Of a DNA stretch of 64,000 bases, positions 39,829 to 50,707 are shown one piece after another. The notes below the pieces were generated by a model. That model made no database searches. It saw nothing but the letters and a program-made list of their open reading frames with translations, and was not told the DNA's origin. Source of the DNA: Pseudomonas shirazensis (GTDB lineage: Bacteria > Pseudomonadota > Gammaproteobacteria > Pseudomonadales > Pseudomonadaceae); contig NZ_JABWRD020000002.1 in the NCBI RefSeq assembly GCF_014268785.2, positions 908,001 through 972,000 on the forward strand. The letters run 5' to 3'. Each line of letters opens with the position of its first letter. Position 1 is the stretch's first letter. A program made the translations under genes and the position numbers.

Positions 39829-40783
39829 TTTGCGCAAGCCTCCGCTCGAGCCGGCTGGCGAGGTGCGACAGCGGCAGGTTGATCAGCAGGTACAGCCCTG
39901 CCACGCAGAACCAGATTTCAAAGGTCGAGAACGAGGTGGTGATCGCCTCGCGCCCGCTCTTGGTCAGTTCGGTGATGGCGATCACCGAGACCAGCGAGGT
40001 GTCCTTGACCAGGCTGATGAACTGCCCGGCCAGCGGCGGCAACACCCGCTTGAACGCTTGCGGCAGGATCACATGGCGCATCGACTGGCTGGCATTGAGG
40101 CCCAGCGAGCGCGCGGCTTCATTCTGCCCACGGGCAATCGACTGTACCCCGGCACGCACGATCTCGGCCACGTAGGCGCCGGTGAACAGCGCCAGCGCGG
40201 CCACCCCGGCGAACTCGCGCGAGAGGTTGAGCACCGTGCCGATGAAGAAATAGAAGATGAAGATCTGCACCAGCAATGGCGTCCCGCGTACCAGTTCGAC
40301 GTAGACCGTCGACAGATCGCGCAGGGTCGGGTTGTTGGACAACCGGCACAGCCCGGCAAACAGGCCGATCACCAAGCCCAGCGCCCCGGACACCACCGAC
40401 AGCCACAGCGTGGTCCACAGGCCCCAGGCCAACGGCCCGGCCGCCCAATGGCGGGTGACACCGATCTGGTCGCCTTCGGCAACGTCATCGCCGCGGCTCA
40501 GCTGCAGACTGTCTTTGACCACGTCCAGCACTTGCGGCTCGCCGTCTTCACCCTTGAGGGTAACGCGTGCGTTGTCGCCCTGGACTACTATCTCGGCAAC
40601 CGTGCCATAGCTGGCGGCGCGCTGGGCTTCTTCAGCCTGGTAGGCGAAATACTGCGGGACGCGGTTCCAGCGCCACTCGTAGGCCATCATCGACGTGGCG
40701 AGGTACAGGCTGATGGCCAGACCGACCAGAACCAGCGCGGTCAGCCCGTGCCAGGGCCACTGGGCTTTCTTGTGTTTGATCAC
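39821..40783 (-). CDS. Polar amino-acid ABC transporter permease
   Basis: 320 aa HisM/GlnP-family inner-membrane protein. GTG start with CGGAAG upstream. TM1 is at about 14-32. An unusually long periplasmic insert of about 90 residues (33-125) follows, then the standard permease core. The EAA loop reads [21 protein letters not shown]. Most glutamine-type permeases are about 220-240 aa, so the insert is the notable feature. Lies between the binding-protein and ATPase genes. Confidence 0.92.
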   Translation of the reverse strand: MIKHKKAQWPWHGLTALVLVGLAISLYLATSMMAYEWRWNRVPQYFAYQAEEAQRAASYGTVAEIVVQGDNARVTLKGEDGEPQVLDVVKDSLQLSRGDDVAEGDQIGVTRHWAAGPLAWGLWTTLWLSVVSGALGLVIGLFAGLCRLSNNPTLRDLSTVYVELVRGTPLLVQIFIFYFFIGTVLNLSREFAGVAALALFTGAYVAEIVRAGVQSIARGQNEAARSLGLNASQSMRHVILPQAFKRVLPPLAGQFISLVKDTSLVSVIAITELTKSGREAITTSFSTFEIWFCVAGLYLLINLPLSHLASRLERRLAQSD

Positions 40784-40862
40784 GTGGGTACTTCCGTAAA
40801 TGCGAACGCGCAGGGTTTGCCTGCGCGTCGGGGGTCAAAGCCTGGGCTTGAGGCCTGGGCCC

Positions 40863-41663
40863 TTATTCCATTTCCTTGAGCCAGTCCTTGTTCTTGAACC
40901 ACTTGTCGTGGATCCGATCATAGGTGCCGTCGTGCTTGATCTGGTGCAGGAAGTTGTTGATGAAGTTGATGCTGTCGTAGTCGCCTTTCTTCAAGCCGAA
41001 TGCCAGTGGCTCGTAGGTGAAGGGTTCTTCGAGGAACAGCAGCTTGCCAGCGCCGGCCTTCTCGACCGCCACCACGTTGTAAGGGGCGTCGTAGACAAAG
41101 GCATCGGCCTTGCCGTTGACCACGTCCATGACCGCTTCCTGCTCGTTGTCATAGCCGTGGTACTTGGCTTTGCTGATGAGCTTCTTGGAAACCATCTCGC
41201 CGGTGGTGCCGAGCTTGGAGGTGATGCGGTACTTGTCGCTGTTGAGGTCCTTGTACGACTTGATCTCGCCCGCCAGCTCCTTGCGGATCAGCAGGGTCTG
41301 GCCGACCACGATGAACGGTTCGCTGAAGTTCAGGCGCAGGTTGCGCTCCTGAGTCAGGGTCATGCCGCTGCCGATCATGTCGAACTTGTTGGTCAGGAGC
41401 GCCGGGATGATGCCGTCGTACGCGGTGGAGACAGTCTCCAGCTTGACGCCCATGGACTTGGCCATGGCTTTGAGGATATCGACTTCAAAGCCGATGATCT
41501 CGCCACGCTTGTTGGTCATCTGGAACGGCATGTAGGTGGGGTCCATACCGACCCGCAGGGTGCCGCTCTTGACCGCATCGTCGATGGCGCCGGCCTGGGC
41601 CGCAGTCACCGCGACCAGCGCCGTGACGCCGACCAGCAGTCGCGACAGGTATTTCTTCATCAT
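40863..41663 (-). CDS. Polar amino-acid ABC transporter substrate-binding protein
   Basis: 266 aa periplasmic protein of the family-3 solute-binding class. Start MMKKYLSRLL with GGGGA seven bases upstream. Signal peptide with cleavage expected near AAQAGA. The mature part has TLRVGMDPTYMPFQM, GFEVDILKAMAKSMG and YDGIIPALLTNKFDMIGSGM, typical of amino-acid binders. Only one binding protein and one permease subunit are encoded, implying a homodimeric permease. Substrate unknown. Confidence 0.92.
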   Translation of the reverse strand: MMKKYLSRLLVGVTALVAVTAAQAGAIDDAVKSGTLRVGMDPTYMPFQMTNKRGEIIGFEVDILKAMAKSMGVKLETVSTAYDGIIPALLTNKFDMIGSGMTLTQERNLRLNFSEPFIVVGQTLLIRKELAGEIKSYKDLNSDKYRITSKLGTTGEMVSKKLISKAKYHGYDNEQEAVMDVVNGKADAFVYDAPYNVVAVEKAGAGKLLFLEEPFTYEPLAFGLKKGDYDSINFINNFLHQIKHDGTYDRIHDKWFKNKDWLKEME

Positions 41664-41815
41664 CACCAAGTCCCCTAGCAAAGAAAGAGTACGAATCTTA
41701 TTGTTGGCACGGCCGTACTGGCCTGCTCGGAATACCGGAAGCGATGCTAACGCATGCGCGTCCCGGGACCTAGAGCTGGGGGGACTTTGTTGGCCAAAAG
41801 AATGGGGATATCGGA

Positions 41816-41935
41816 GGGCGCGCTGCGCCCTTTTCGCGACACAAGGCCGGCCCTACAGGGATCGCGCTGTACCTTTAGGAGCGGCCTTGCCGGGGCGCCG
41901 GACCGGTCGCGATAGGGCCGCAAAGCGGCCCCAGC
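41816..41935. repeat. Pair of inverted REP-like units
   Basis: A left unit ending CGCGACACAAGGCCGGCCCT and a right unit starting TAGGAGCGGCCTTGCCGGGG with a GGGCCGC-AAA-GCGGCCC stem. They face each other around about 20 bases and lie directly after the opgH stop (41942), in the 278-base gap before the transporter operon promoter. Confidence 0.8.
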
Positions 41936-41941
41936 GTTGTA

Positions 41942-44506
41942 TCAGACGCCAACCATGGCAGGTTGTGCCTCACCCTCTGGATGCAACGGCAACAACGGCG
42001 AATGCGGATCGCTGTTGATCGAACTGCGCCAGGCGTCAATCCAGGCTGCATGTTCGCCAGCCCAGACCCGCTCGTGCAGACGCGACAGCGCGACCGGGTC
42101 GCTCAACAGCGCCAGGCGCGTATTGCCATCCAGCGCGGCCGGGCCGACTTCCAGCGCCTTGGCGATGCGCTCTTCACGCAGTGCCTCGATCGCCGCCGAC
42201 TGGCCATGCCGGGCAGTGCCCATGGCGCAGGCCAGCGCATTCTGCCGCGGGTCGACCACAGCCCGCACGAAGCCGTCGTTCAATGCATGCCAACGGTTCT
42301 CGTGGGTGTACTGGTCAGTGGCGAGCAGCTCGGTTGGCGTGGCGTATTCCTCAGGAATCAGGAACAGCTTCTCGTCCTTGGCGCGCAGCCCCAGGCCCAC
42401 GCGACTGGAAATCACCGACACCGGAATCGACAGCATCAGCGAACCAACAATCGGCACCAGCCACCACAGGAAGCTTGGGTTGAGCCAGGCTACCAGCACC
42501 GTCCAGGCCACACCGAGCAGGGTCTGTGGACCATGTCGACGCACCGCTTCGCTCCACGGCGTGGAGTCGTCATCACGCTGCGGCGAGTTCCAGGTCGCTG
42601 CCCAGCCGAGGAACGCGGCAAGCACGAAACGGGTGTGAAAGATCATCCGTACCGGCGCCAGCAGCATCGAGAACAGCATCTCGATCAGCATCGACACGGT
42701 CACCTTGAAGCGCCCACCGAATTCGGTAGCGCCCTTGGCCCAGATCAGGATGATGCTCAAAAGCTTGGGCAGGAACAGCAACACCACCGTGGTGGAAAAC
42801 AGCGCAATGGCCTTTTCCGGGTGCCATTGCGGCCACAGCGGGTACAGCTGGAACGGCTCAACGAAGTATTGCGGCTCCATCAAGGTGTTGGTCGCCAGCA
42901 ACGCCGTCGACAGCACCAGAAAGAAGAACCACAACGGCGCGGACAGGTACGACATCACCCCGGTCAGGAACACCGCGCGGTGCACCGGGTGCATGCCTTT
43001 TACCAGGAACAGGCGGAAGTTCATCAGGTTGCCGTGGCACCAGCGACGGTCACGCTTGAGTTCGTCGAGCAGGTTGGGTGGCAATTCTTCGTAGCTGCCG
43101 TCCAGGTCATAGGCAATCCACACACCCCAGCCAGCACGGCGCATCAGCGCTGCTTCGACGAAGTCGTGGGAGAGGATCGCGCCGGCAAAGGCACCTTTAC
43201 CCGGCAACGGCGCCAGCGCGCAGTGCTCGATAAAGGGCTTCATGCGGATGATCGCGTTGTGCCCCCAGTAGTGCGACTCGCCCAGCTGCCAGAAGTGCAG
43301 GCCAGCGGTGAACAGCGGGCCGTACACCCGGGTAGCGAACTGCTGCAGACGCGCATACAGGGTGTCCATGCCCGACGCCTTGGGCGCGGTCTGGATGATA
43401 CCGGCGTCCGGGTTGGCCTCCATCAGGCGCACCAGGCTGCTCAGGCATTCACCGCTCATGACGCTGTCAGCGTCGAGCACGACCATGTACTTGTACTCGC
43501 TGCCCCAGCGACGGCAGAAGTCGTCGAGGTTACCGCTCTTGCGTTTGACGCGGCGGCGGCGGCGGCGATAGAAGATCCGGCCAAAGCCTTTGGCTTCGCG
43601 GCACACTTCAAGCCAGGCCTGTTGCTCGGCCACGGCGATATCCGGATCGTTGGAGTCGCTGAGTACAAAGAAGTCGAAGCGGTCGAGGTTGCCGGAGGCG
43701 GCGACCGACTCGAAGGTCGCGCGCAGACCGGCGAACACCCGCGGCACGTCTTCGTTGCAGATCGGCATGACCAGCGCAGTACGCGCCTGGGCATCGATCG
43801 GCTCGCTGCCGGCACTGCTGCCGGAAATCTTGTACTTGTCGCGCCCGGTGAGCAGCTCGAGGAAGCCCATCAAGGCGGTCCAGAAGCCGGCCGAAACCCA
43901 ACAGAAGAGAATGCCGAAGAGGATCAGGATCGAGGTCTGCAAGGCATACGGCCAGACCTGCACCACGGTGTCCCACAGCGGTTGGCTGAACACTTCGTCA
44001 AGGTCGACGAACGACCAGCCCTGGTACGGCAGGATGCCCTTCATGTACCAGCCAGCAACAATCGTCTGGCCGAGCATCAAGGTCAGCAGGATGTAACGGC
44101 GCATCGAGCCGACCCAGCGCCAGCGTGCCGCCGGCAGCTCGCGCTGGGGTGGTTGCGGGGCATTCGGGCGGCCGGTCATGCGCCGCCACATGCGCACCAG
44201 CACGTTGGTCCGCCATGGCTCCGGCAACACACGCGTGCGAGTGATCGGCGGAGCGATCTTCAGGCTCAGGTTGCCATTGCTGTCAACGCCGAGCATCTCG
44301 GCCTCTTCCATTTCGCCGGCACTGCCGACGGTCAGGCGGGCAGCCACCGACGCCTCGGCAGAGCCGGCGGCCGGATCGGCCGCCAGACGCTGGTGCAGCT
44401 CGCTGAATGAGTTGCAGTCGGCCAGTTGCGCGCGCTGCTCGTCACTCAGGGGCAGGTGGGCCAGATACTCGGCAACCGAGACTGGCCGTAGGTTCGAATT
44501 ACTCAT
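41942..44506 (-). CDS. opgH: OpgH, glucans biosynthesis glucosyltransferase H
   Basis: 854 aa inner-membrane family-2 glycosyltransferase that builds the beta-1,2-linked backbone of osmoregulated periplasmic glucans. TM segments lie around residues 140-220 and in the C-terminal half (520-720), flanking the catalytic loop. Motifs include the donor-site [11 protein letters not shown] and [15 protein letters not shown] (the QxxRW-like acceptor region). Start overlaps opgG by eight bases. The last residues are unremarkable and a REP pair follows. Confidence 0.97.
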   Translation of the reverse strand: MSNSNLRPVSVAEYLAHLPLSDEQRAQLADCNSFSELHQRLAADPAAGSAEASVAARLTVGSAGEMEEAEMLGVDSNGNLSLKIAPPITRTRVLPEPWRTNVLVRMWRRMTGRPNAPQPPQRELPAARWRWVGSMRRYILLTLMLGQTIVAGWYMKGILPYQGWSFVDLDEVFSQPLWDTVVQVWPYALQTSILILFGILFCWVSAGFWTALMGFLELLTGRDKYKISGSSAGSEPIDAQARTALVMPICNEDVPRVFAGLRATFESVAASGNLDRFDFFVLSDSNDPDIAVAEQQAWLEVCREAKGFGRIFYRRRRRRVKRKSGNLDDFCRRWGSEYKYMVVLDADSVMSGECLSSLVRLMEANPDAGIIQTAPKASGMDTLYARLQQFATRVYGPLFTAGLHFWQLGESHYWGHNAIIRMKPFIEHCALAPLPGKGAFAGAILSHDFVEAALMRRAGWGVWIAYDLDGSYEELPPNLLDELKRDRRWCHGNLMNFRLFLVKGMHPVHRAVFLTGVMSYLSAPLWFFFLVLSTALLATNTLMEPQYFVEPFQLYPLWPQWHPEKAIALFSTTVVLLFLPKLLSIILIWAKGATEFGGRFKVTVSMLIEMLFSMLLAPVRMIFHTRFVLAAFLGWAATWNSPQRDDDSTPWSEAVRRHGPQTLLGVAWTVLVAWLNPSFLWWLVPIVGSLMLSIPVSVISSRVGLGLRAKDEKLFLIPEEYATPTELLATDQYTHENRWHALNDGFVRAVVDPRQNALACAMGTARHGQSAAIEALREERIAKALEVGPAALDGNTRLALLSDPVALSRLHERVWAGEHAAWIDAWRSSINSDPHSPLLPLHPEGEAQPAMVGV

Positions 44507-46214
44507 CGGCAGGCAACTGATAGGTCCAGGTCTCGGTCAACACTTTCTCGGTGGTGGCCGGGGCCGCAGGGGTGGCTGCCGCGTCTGCAGCAGGTTGCTC
44601 GGCAGGCTTTTCAGCCTTGGCATGCTTGGCCGCAGCCTTGGCATGCTTGCTGTCCTTGGCCGGTTTTGGCGCTTCTACCGGGACGTCCTGCAGCAGCGCT
44701 GCACGCATCTCGGTGGACTTCTTCGGATCCTGGATCTTCAAACGCAGGGTCAGGCGCCAGCCTTTGGTTTCCGGGTTGTAGCGCAGGTTGTTCTCGACCA
44801 CCTCGGCATTGTCGCCAACGCTGATCTGGCTGCGCACGGTGCTGTCTTCAGGCAGGGCGGCAAGCGCGGGACCTGCAAAATCGACCAGGAAGGCTACGCT
44901 GCCATCCGGCTGACGGATCAGGTTGGACTGCTTGACGTCACCGGTGGAACGCAGGGTCTGCTTGACCCAGCCCAGATCAGGGGCCTGGAACTTGGCCTCG
45001 TCGATGGTCCAGTGCAGGCGATAGTTGTAATCCGCTGACTGGCCTGGCTCAGGCAGGGTTTCCGGGCTCCAGAAGGCAACGATGTTGTCGTTGGTTTCAT
45101 CAGCGGTCGGAATCTCGACCAGATCGACAGTGCCCTTGCCCCAGTCGCCTTGCGGCTCGATCCAGGCGCTTGGACGCTTCTGGTAGTTGTCGTCGAGGTC
45201 TTCATAGTCGCTGAACGCGCGGTGGCGCTGCATCAGGCCGAAACCACGCGGGTTTTCCACACTGAAGTTGCTCACGGCCAGGTGGCGCGGGTTGTTCAGC
45301 GGACGCCACAGCCATTCACCATTGGCTGCATGGATCGCCAGGCCTTCGGAGTCGTGCAGGGCTGGGCGGTAGTTGAGCACCTTGGACGGCTGGTTAGGGC
45401 CGAACAGATACATGCTGGTCAGCGGTGCAACGCCCAGACGGCTGACGTGGTCACGCAGATAGATGCGCGATTTGACGTCGACGATGGTGTCGTTGCCCGG
45501 GCGTACGGTCAGCTTGTAGGCACCGGTGGAGCGCGGCGAATCAAGCAGGGCGTAGATCACCAGGTGCTTGTCGGCAGGCTTGGGCTTCTCGACCCAGAAT
45601 TCGGTGAAACGCGGGAATTCTTCACCCGACGGCAGCGCGGTGTCGATGGCCAGGCCACGCGCCGACAGGCCGTAAGCGTGGCCCTTACCGACTACGCGGA
45701 AGTAGCTGGCGCCAAGCAAGGTCATGATTTCGTCTTGCTTGTCAGCCTTGTTGATCGGGTAGAGCACGCGGAAACCGGCATAGCCGAGGTTTTCCACGGT
45801 CTTGGCGTCGTGCGGCACGTCGCCGAAATCGAAACGACTGGCGTCGTACTTGATCTCTTCAACCTTGGAGGCAGTGACTTCGTTGATTTTCACCGGCGTG
45901 TCGAAGTGCATGCCCTGGTGATAGAACGACAGCTTGAACGGGGTCTTGTCCTGAGCCCACTCGGCCTTTTCCTGGAGGAAGCGGATCTTCTGGTAGTCGG
46001 CGTACTTCATGTCACGGAACACCGCCGGCAGATTGCTCTTCGGTGCTTCGTACTTCTGACCGGCCAGATCCTTCGCCTTGGCGGCGACATCGTCAAGGTT
46101 GAATGCCCACAGCTGACCCGCGCTCAGCAGGCCGACCAAGGCCACGCCAGCCGCCAGGGCGGTACGCAACCGATTGCCGGGGATCTTTGGTGCATTACGG
46201 GGACTTACAATCAC
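44499..46214 (-). CDS. opgG: OpgG, periplasmic glucans biosynthesis protein G
   Basis: 571 aa. I place the start at a GTG ([13 protein letters not shown]) with GAGGG six bases upstream; an in-frame ATG nine codons earlier has weaker support. The signal peptide ([17 protein letters not shown]) ends at about residue 30. Two beta-sandwich domains follow, with blocks such as [23 protein letters not shown] Lys/Ala/Pro-rich insert (residues of about 525-560) precedes the C-terminus. Required for glucan branching. First gene of opgGH. Confidence 0.95.
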   Translation of the reverse strand: MIVSPRNAPKIPGNRLRTALAAGVALVGLLSAGQLWAFNLDDVAAKAKDLAGQKYEAPKSNLPAVFRDMKYADYQKIRFLQEKAEWAQDKTPFKLSFYHQGMHFDTPVKINEVTASKVEEIKYDASRFDFGDVPHDAKTVENLGYAGFRVLYPINKADKQDEIMTLLGASYFRVVGKGHAYGLSARGLAIDTALPSGEEFPRFTEFWVEKPKPADKHLVIYALLDSPRSTGAYKLTVRPGNDTIVDVKSRIYLRDHVSRLGVAPLTSMYLFGPNQPSKVLNYRPALHDSEGLAIHAANGEWLWRPLNNPRHLAVSNFSVENPRGFGLMQRHRAFSDYEDLDDNYQKRPSAWIEPQGDWGKGTVDLVEIPTADETNDNIVAFWSPETLPEPGQSADYNYRLHWTIDEAKFQAPDLGWVKQTLRSTGDVKQSNLIRQPDGSVAFLVDFAGPALAALPEDSTVRSQISVGDNAEVVENNLRYNPETKGWRLTLRLKIQDPKKSTEMRAALLQDVPVEAPKPAKDSKHAKAAAKHAKAEKPAEQPAADAAATPAAPATTEKVLTETWTYQLPADE

Positions 46215-46477
46215 GAGCAACCCTCGCCGAAAACAGATCATGAAACCAACGGCCAGCTACAAATGCCGGGTTGGCGAGCACTGTTCGGACCCCGTAAGGG
46301 CTCAATGATTCCCCAAACGGCTCCAGACAGTCCTCAAGTCTTGGTACAACGAACCTGCGAACGCAGGTCCATACAGCCGCGCGATTATCTAGCAGGCCGC
46401 GTGACAACGCATCAGGCGGCAACAACTATTTATCGTCAAAACCCTCTTGTTTTGTACAAACAAGCGGTTATTTCGCC
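46215..46477. promoter_or_regulatory. opgG upstream region
   Basis: 263 bases, AT-richer than the surroundings near 46420-46500, containing a small inverted repeat around TTGTACAA (46446-46464). It should carry the opgGH promoter. No confident promoter boxes called. Confidence 0.35.
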
Positions 46478-46915
46478 TCAGATTTGTAACATAAATGTTA
46501 CGGGGCCATCATTGACCAGATGGACCTGCATATCTGCGCCAAAACGGCCACTGGCTACATCGTCGTGTGACGCCCGCGCCTGGCCCATCAGATACTCAAA
46601 CAATTCAGCGCCAAGTGCAGGTGGCGCGGCGGTCGAGAAGCCCGGGCGCATGCCACTGCGGGTATCGGCCGCCAGGGTGAACTGCGACACCAGCAGCAAG
46701 CCGCCGCCAATGTCCTTGAGCGACAGGTTCATCTTGCCATCGGCATCACTGAACACCCGGTAGTTAAGCAGCTTGTGCAACAGTTTGTCGGCATGCTCGC
46801 GCGTATCTGCAGGCTCGACCGCCACCAATACCAGCAAGCCCTGCTCGACCGCACCGACCACTTCGCCGGCAACTTCGACGCGTGCGTTCTGCACGCGCTG
46901 CAGCAGGGCCTTCAC
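46478..46915 (-). CDS. dtd: D-aminoacyl-tRNA deacylase
   Basis: Removes D-amino acids (and glycine mischarged on tRNA-Ala) from tRNA. 145 aa, GTG start overlapping the pip stop by four bases. The catalytic [12 protein letters not shown] motif is intact. The Gly-Pro motif appears as NDGPVTFML, the usual N-x-GPVT site. Second gene after pip. Confidence 0.96.
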   Translation of the reverse strand: MKALLQRVQNARVEVAGEVVGAVEQGLLVLVAVEPADTREHADKLLHKLLNYRVFSDADGKMNLSLKDIGGGLLLVSQFTLAADTRSGMRPGFSTAAPPALGAELFEYLMGQARASHDDVASGRFGADMQVHLVNDGPVTFMLQI

Positions 46916-47883
46916 GCTTCTTCCAATGGCAGGTCCAGCAAGCGCCGGGCCATCTGGTCGGCGGCGCGCACCAGCGCGTCGGTGATACCCGGTTCGGACG
47001 CGGCGTGGCCGGCGTCGCGGATCACTTTCAGCTCGCTGTTGGGCCAGGCCTGGTGCAGCTCCCAGGCGTTGTCCAGCGGGCAGATCACATCATAGCGGCC
47101 ATGCACGATAACCGCCGGCAGGTGGGCGATGCGGGGCATGTCGCGGATCAGCTGATCGGGTTCGAGGAAAGCATCGTTGGTGAAATAGTGGCATTCGATA
47201 CGGGCAATCGACAGCGCCCGCTGCGGCTCGGAGAAGCGATCGACCACCAGCGGATTGGGCCGCAGGGTGGCGGTGCGGCCTTCCCAGGTCGACCAGGCCT
47301 TGGCGGCGTGCATCTGGGCGATCTGATCGTTGCCGGTCAGGCGCTTGTGGAAGGCCGTGACCAGATCGCCACGCTCGTCGTGCGGAATCGGTGCGATGTA
47401 GTCCTGCCAGTAGTCAGGGAACAGCCGGCTGGCACCTTCCTGGTAGAACCAGCGGATCTCCTGGGCGCGGGCGAGAAAGATGCCGCGCAGGATCAGCCCG
47501 TGCACGCGCTCGGGGTGCTTCTGTGCGTAGGCCAGGGCCAGGGTCGAGCCCCACGAGCCGCCGAACAGCACCCATTTGTCGATGCCCAGGTGCTCGCGAA
47601 TGCGCTCCATGTCCTCGACCAGATCCCAGGTGGTGTTGTTTTCCAGGCTGGCGTGCGGGGTCGAGCGGCCGCAACCGCGCTGATCGAAGGTAATGATGCG
47701 GTACAGGTTCGGGTCGAAGTAGCAGCGGCTCTGCGCGTCGCAGCCGGCACCCGGGCCACCGTGGATGAACACCACCGGCAGACCTTCTGGCGAACCGCTC
47801 TCGTCGACATACAGCACATGCGGCGCTTGCACGGCCAGATCGTGACGGGCGTAAGGTTTGATCTGCGGGTACAGGGTCTGCAT
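46912..47883 (-). CDS. pip: Proline iminopeptidase
   Basis: 323 aa alpha/beta-hydrolase releasing N-terminal proline from peptides. Start [11 protein letters not shown], chosen over an ATG four codons upstream by family N-terminus. Oxyanion segment [19 protein letters not shown], and nucleophile Ser in [10 protein letters not shown] are present. The acid and His are in [10 protein letters not shown] and DAGHAA. Cotranscribed with dtd. Confidence 0.96.
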   Translation of the reverse strand: MQTLYPQIKPYARHDLAVQAPHVLYVDESGSPEGLPVVFIHGGPGAGCDAQSRCYFDPNLYRIITFDQRGCGRSTPHASLENNTTWDLVEDMERIREHLGIDKWVLFGGSWGSTLALAYAQKHPERVHGLILRGIFLARAQEIRWFYQEGASRLFPDYWQDYIAPIPHDERGDLVTAFHKRLTGNDQIAQMHAAKAWSTWEGRTATLRPNPLVVDRFSEPQRALSIARIECHYFTNDAFLEPDQLIRDMPRIAHLPAVIVHGRYDVICPLDNAWELHQAWPNSELKVIRDAGHAASEPGITDALVRAADQMARRLLDLPLEEA

Positions 47884-48081
47884 TGCGCACTCCATGAAGG
47901 GCTATTCTTCGGCTGCCGCCATCATAAACCCGAATCATGCCGGGACGCATCGGCAACACGCGCTAACCGTAGCAACGACGCTCACCTGAGCCCTGCATCG
48001 CTGCTCGCAATATATGTACCGCGCAGGGTTGCAAGCCGCAGACATAGTTGCAGAGCCTTCCCCAACTGGACGGGCTCGTCC

Positions 48082-48640
48082 ATGACTACTGTCGCAAACG
48101 CTTCAACCGAACTCAGCAGCGCCTACCGTCTGATCGCCAGCAAGACCCCGACCTGGCTCAGCCAGGCATCGCCGTCGGTGCACAGCGCAATGCGCAAGGC
48201 CTTGGCCAATCCACCACCTTGGCTGAGCGAAGCGCGCCTGCAGCAGCCAGATATCGTCAAGGCCCTGGCCGAGCAGCGTGCGCTGTCGCAGGACGCCGCC
48301 GAAGTGGCGCAGTTGTTCCGCGACCTGCCCAGCGTTGAGTCGACCACAAGGGCTTCATGGGTACGGTGCCGATTCACAACGCGCTGGAGCTGCAACCTGA
48401 ACGGTTCGCCCAGCTATGCCGAACACTGGATGTCGGCGGTCAATATCAAGCATTGTTGCAGGCTATCTACTTCGAGAAGAGCATTACCAGGAGCAGGTAC
48501 TGGCGCTCCCCGACCAGTTCCCCGACCTCCCACTTGAGCAACTGACGGCCGAGTATCAGGCCTTGGCTGATGACAAGCAGGCCAGGGAGCGCCTGCTTGT
48601 CCGCGAACTGACCATCCTCGCCAACCCTGATCGCAGCTGA
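48082..48640 (+). pseudogene. Decayed dermonecrotic-toxin-like gene fragment
   Basis: Three successive frames carry one continuous-looking protein. Frame A (from ATG 48082) has YRLIASKTPTWLSQASPSVH and DIVKALAEQRALSQ. Frame B (about 48339-48470) has ALELQPERFAQLCRTLDVGG. Frame C (to 48640) has EEHYQEQVLALPDQFPDLPL and ends RELTILANPDRS. The N-terminal part and the PERFAQLCRTLD-GGQYQ block are typical of large Pseudomonas DUF6543/dermonecrotic-toxin-like proteins, normally over 1000 aa. I infer an ancient gene reduced by internal deletion and at least two frameshifts. Sits between divergent pip and convergent hutG. Confidence 0.6.
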
Positions 48641-48672
48641 CCAAGGCTGCGCAGCCCCTGCGCTGTGCGCGT

Positions 48673-49476
48673 CTAGCGCGCGTACCGCGCCTGCCCCCAC
48701 GCCAGCATCACCTCGAGCAGCTGGCGCAGCACTGCCTGGGTAGGCTGGGCCAGATCTTCACGATAGGCGAACGGCTCGACCTCGTTCATGTAGGTGCACT
48801 GCGCCAGCTCCAGCTGCACTGCGTGCACATGCTCGGCCGGGGCACCGTAGTGTCGAGTGATATGCCCGCCCTTGAAGCGTCCATTGAGCACATGGCTGTA
48901 GCCCGGCGCCTGGGCGCAGGTGCGCTGCAGTTGCTCGGCCAGTGCCGCGTCGCAACTGGCGCCATTGAAGGTGCCGAAGTTGAAGTCCGGCAGTTTGCCG
49001 TCGAACAGGTGCGGGATGTACGAACGGATCGAATGTGCATCCCACAGCAGTGCATAGCCGAACTCTTCACGCAGACGCGCCAGTTCCCCGCGCAGGGTGT
49101 CGTGGTAGGGGCGCCAGATCTGCTCGAGATACTCCGCCCGCTGCGCCGCAGACGGCGCAAGGCCGGCAACGAACAGCGGCTCGCCGTCGAACAGGGTGGC
49201 CGGAAACAGCCCGGTGGTGGCCCCGGCATACAACGGTTGGTCATCTTCTGGCCGATTGAGGTCGATGACGAACCGCGAGTACTCCGCGGCGACCACGCTG
49301 GCACCCAGCTCACGGGCGAAGTCATACAGCCTTGGAATATGCCAGTCGGTATCGGGCAAGCTGCGCGCCTGTTCGACCAGGCCGTCGCGCACGGCGGCGG
49401 TCAAACCGAGACCGGCGTGGGGCATGCTGATCAGCAGCGGCAGGCGGCCTTGATGAAAGCTCAATACGTTGTCCAT
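48673..49476 (-). CDS. hutG: N-formylglutamate deformylase
   Basis: Last step of the five-step histidine route: N-formylglutamate to glutamate and formate. 267 aa from MDNVLSFHQGRLP; an upstream in-frame ATG is too close to hutI. FGase-family motifs include LLISMPHAG, VIDLNRPEDD, LLWDAHSIRS and RFKGGHITRHYG. Eleven bases from hutI; last gene of hutUHTIG. Confidence 0.95.
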   Translation of the reverse strand: MDNVLSFHQGRLPLLISMPHAGLGLTAAVRDGLVEQARSLPDTDWHIPRLYDFARELGASVVAAEYSRFVIDLNRPEDDQPLYAGATTGLFPATLFDGEPLFVAGLAPSAAQRAEYLEQIWRPYHDTLRGELARLREEFGYALLWDAHSIRSYIPHLFDGKLPDFNFGTFNGASCDAALAEQLQRTCAQAPGYSHVLNGRFKGGHITRHYGAPAEHVHAVQLELAQCTYMNEVEPFAYREDLAQPTQAVLRQLLEVMLAWGQARYAR

Positions 49477-49486
49477 GAGGCCTCGC

Positions 49487-50692
49487 TCAAAAAGTTGATT
49501 GCACACCGCCGCGCACTACCCGCTTGGGCAAGTCGCCGCCCAGCCAGTAAGCGAGGTCGGCCGGGCGTTCAATCTGCCAGGCGACAAAGTCGGCGACCTT
49601 GCCGGCTTCCAGCGTGCCGTGAGTGCTGCCCAGGCCCAGTGCCGTGGCGGCATGCGTAGTAACCCCGGCCAGCGCCTCTTCAGGGGTCATGCGGAACAGC
49701 GTGCAGCCCATGTTGAGCATCAGCCGCAGCGACAGGCCAGGCGAGGTGCCAGGGTTGAGGTCGCTGGCCAGAGCGATCTTCACCCCGTGCCGACGCAGCG
49801 CCTCCATCGGTGGCAACTGGGTTTCACGCAGGAAGTAGAACGCGCCCGGCAGCAGCACCGCGACGGTGCCCGCCGCGGCCATGGCGATGGCGTCGTCTTC
49901 GGTCATGAACTCCAGGTGATCGGCCGACAGCGCCTGATAACGGGCAGCCAGGCTGGAGCCGTGCAGCGATGACAACTGCTCGGCATGCAGCTTGACCGGC
50001 AAACCCAGTTCGCGGGACTTGATGAACACCCGCTCGACCTGCGCCGGCGAGAACGCCAGATGTTCGCAGAAGGCATCGACCGCATCGACCAGGCCTTCGC
50101 CGGCCAACGCTGGCAGCAGCTCATCGCAGATGTGCTGGATGTAGTCATCGGCGCGCCCGGCGTATTCCGGCGGCAACGCGTGGGCGGCCAGGCAGGTGCT
50201 GCGCACGGTCAGCGGCAGCGCATCGCCCAGACGCCGGGCAACGCGCAACATCTTGCGTTCGTTGACCAGATCCAGGCCGTAGCCTGACTTGATCTCCACG
50301 GTGGTCACGCCATCGCGCATCAAGGCCTCAAGCCGCTGCCGGGCGCTGGCCAGCAGCTGCTCTTCGCTGGCCGCGCGGGTGGCGCGCACGGTGCTGGCAA
50401 TGCCGCCGCCCTGGGCGGCGATCTCGGCATAGCTGACGCCCTGCAGGCGCTGTTCGAACTCGCCACTGCGGTTACCGCCAAACACCGCATGGGTGTGGCA
50501 GTCGATCAGCCCCGGGGTGACCCAGGCACCGGCCAGGTCGACCGTCTCCAGGCCAGCCTGCGGCGCCAGCTCGGCGCGTGGACCGATCCATTCGATCAGC
50601 CCGGCGCGGGTGATGATCGCCGCATCCTCGATGATCGAATAGCTGCCGCCGACCATGCTTGCCACATGGCAGTGCTGCCATAACGTTGCCAT
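49487..50692 (-). CDS. hutI: Imidazolonepropionase
   Basis: 401 aa metal-dependent amidohydrolase converting 4-imidazolone-5-propionate to formiminoglutamate. The metal motif is [20 protein letters not shown] is substrate-binding, HAEQLS and ADHLE supply further ligands, and [12 protein letters not shown] holds the catalytic Asp. Strong GGAGGAAG ribosome-binding site. Between hutT and hutG. Confidence 0.97.
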   Translation of the reverse strand: MATLWQHCHVASMVGGSYSIIEDAAIITRAGLIEWIGPRAELAPQAGLETVDLAGAWVTPGLIDCHTHAVFGGNRSGEFEQRLQGVSYAEIAAQGGGIASTVRATRAASEEQLLASARQRLEALMRDGVTTVEIKSGYGLDLVNERKMLRVARRLGDALPLTVRSTCLAAHALPPEYAGRADDYIQHICDELLPALAGEGLVDAVDAFCEHLAFSPAQVERVFIKSRELGLPVKLHAEQLSSLHGSSLAARYQALSADHLEFMTEDDAIAMAAAGTVAVLLPGAFYFLRETQLPPMEALRRHGVKIALASDLNPGTSPGLSLRLMLNMGCTLFRMTPEEALAGVTTHAATALGLGSTHGTLEAGKVADFVAWQIERPADLAYWLGGDLPKRVVRGGVQSTF

Positions 50693-50707
50693 ACACTTCC
50701 TCCGTTA

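Noticed and set aside
41963..44410. An 815-codon plus-strand open frame opposite opgH
   Set aside because: Opposite strand encodes complete OpgH with catalytic motifs; the frame is low-complexity in Arg/His/Gln, typical of antisense reading in GC-rich DNA.
46446..46464. TTGTACAA-centred inverted repeat before opgG as a possible HutC site
   Set aside because: The half-sites TGTA and TACA overlap instead of being two bases apart, and opgGH is unrelated to histidine use.
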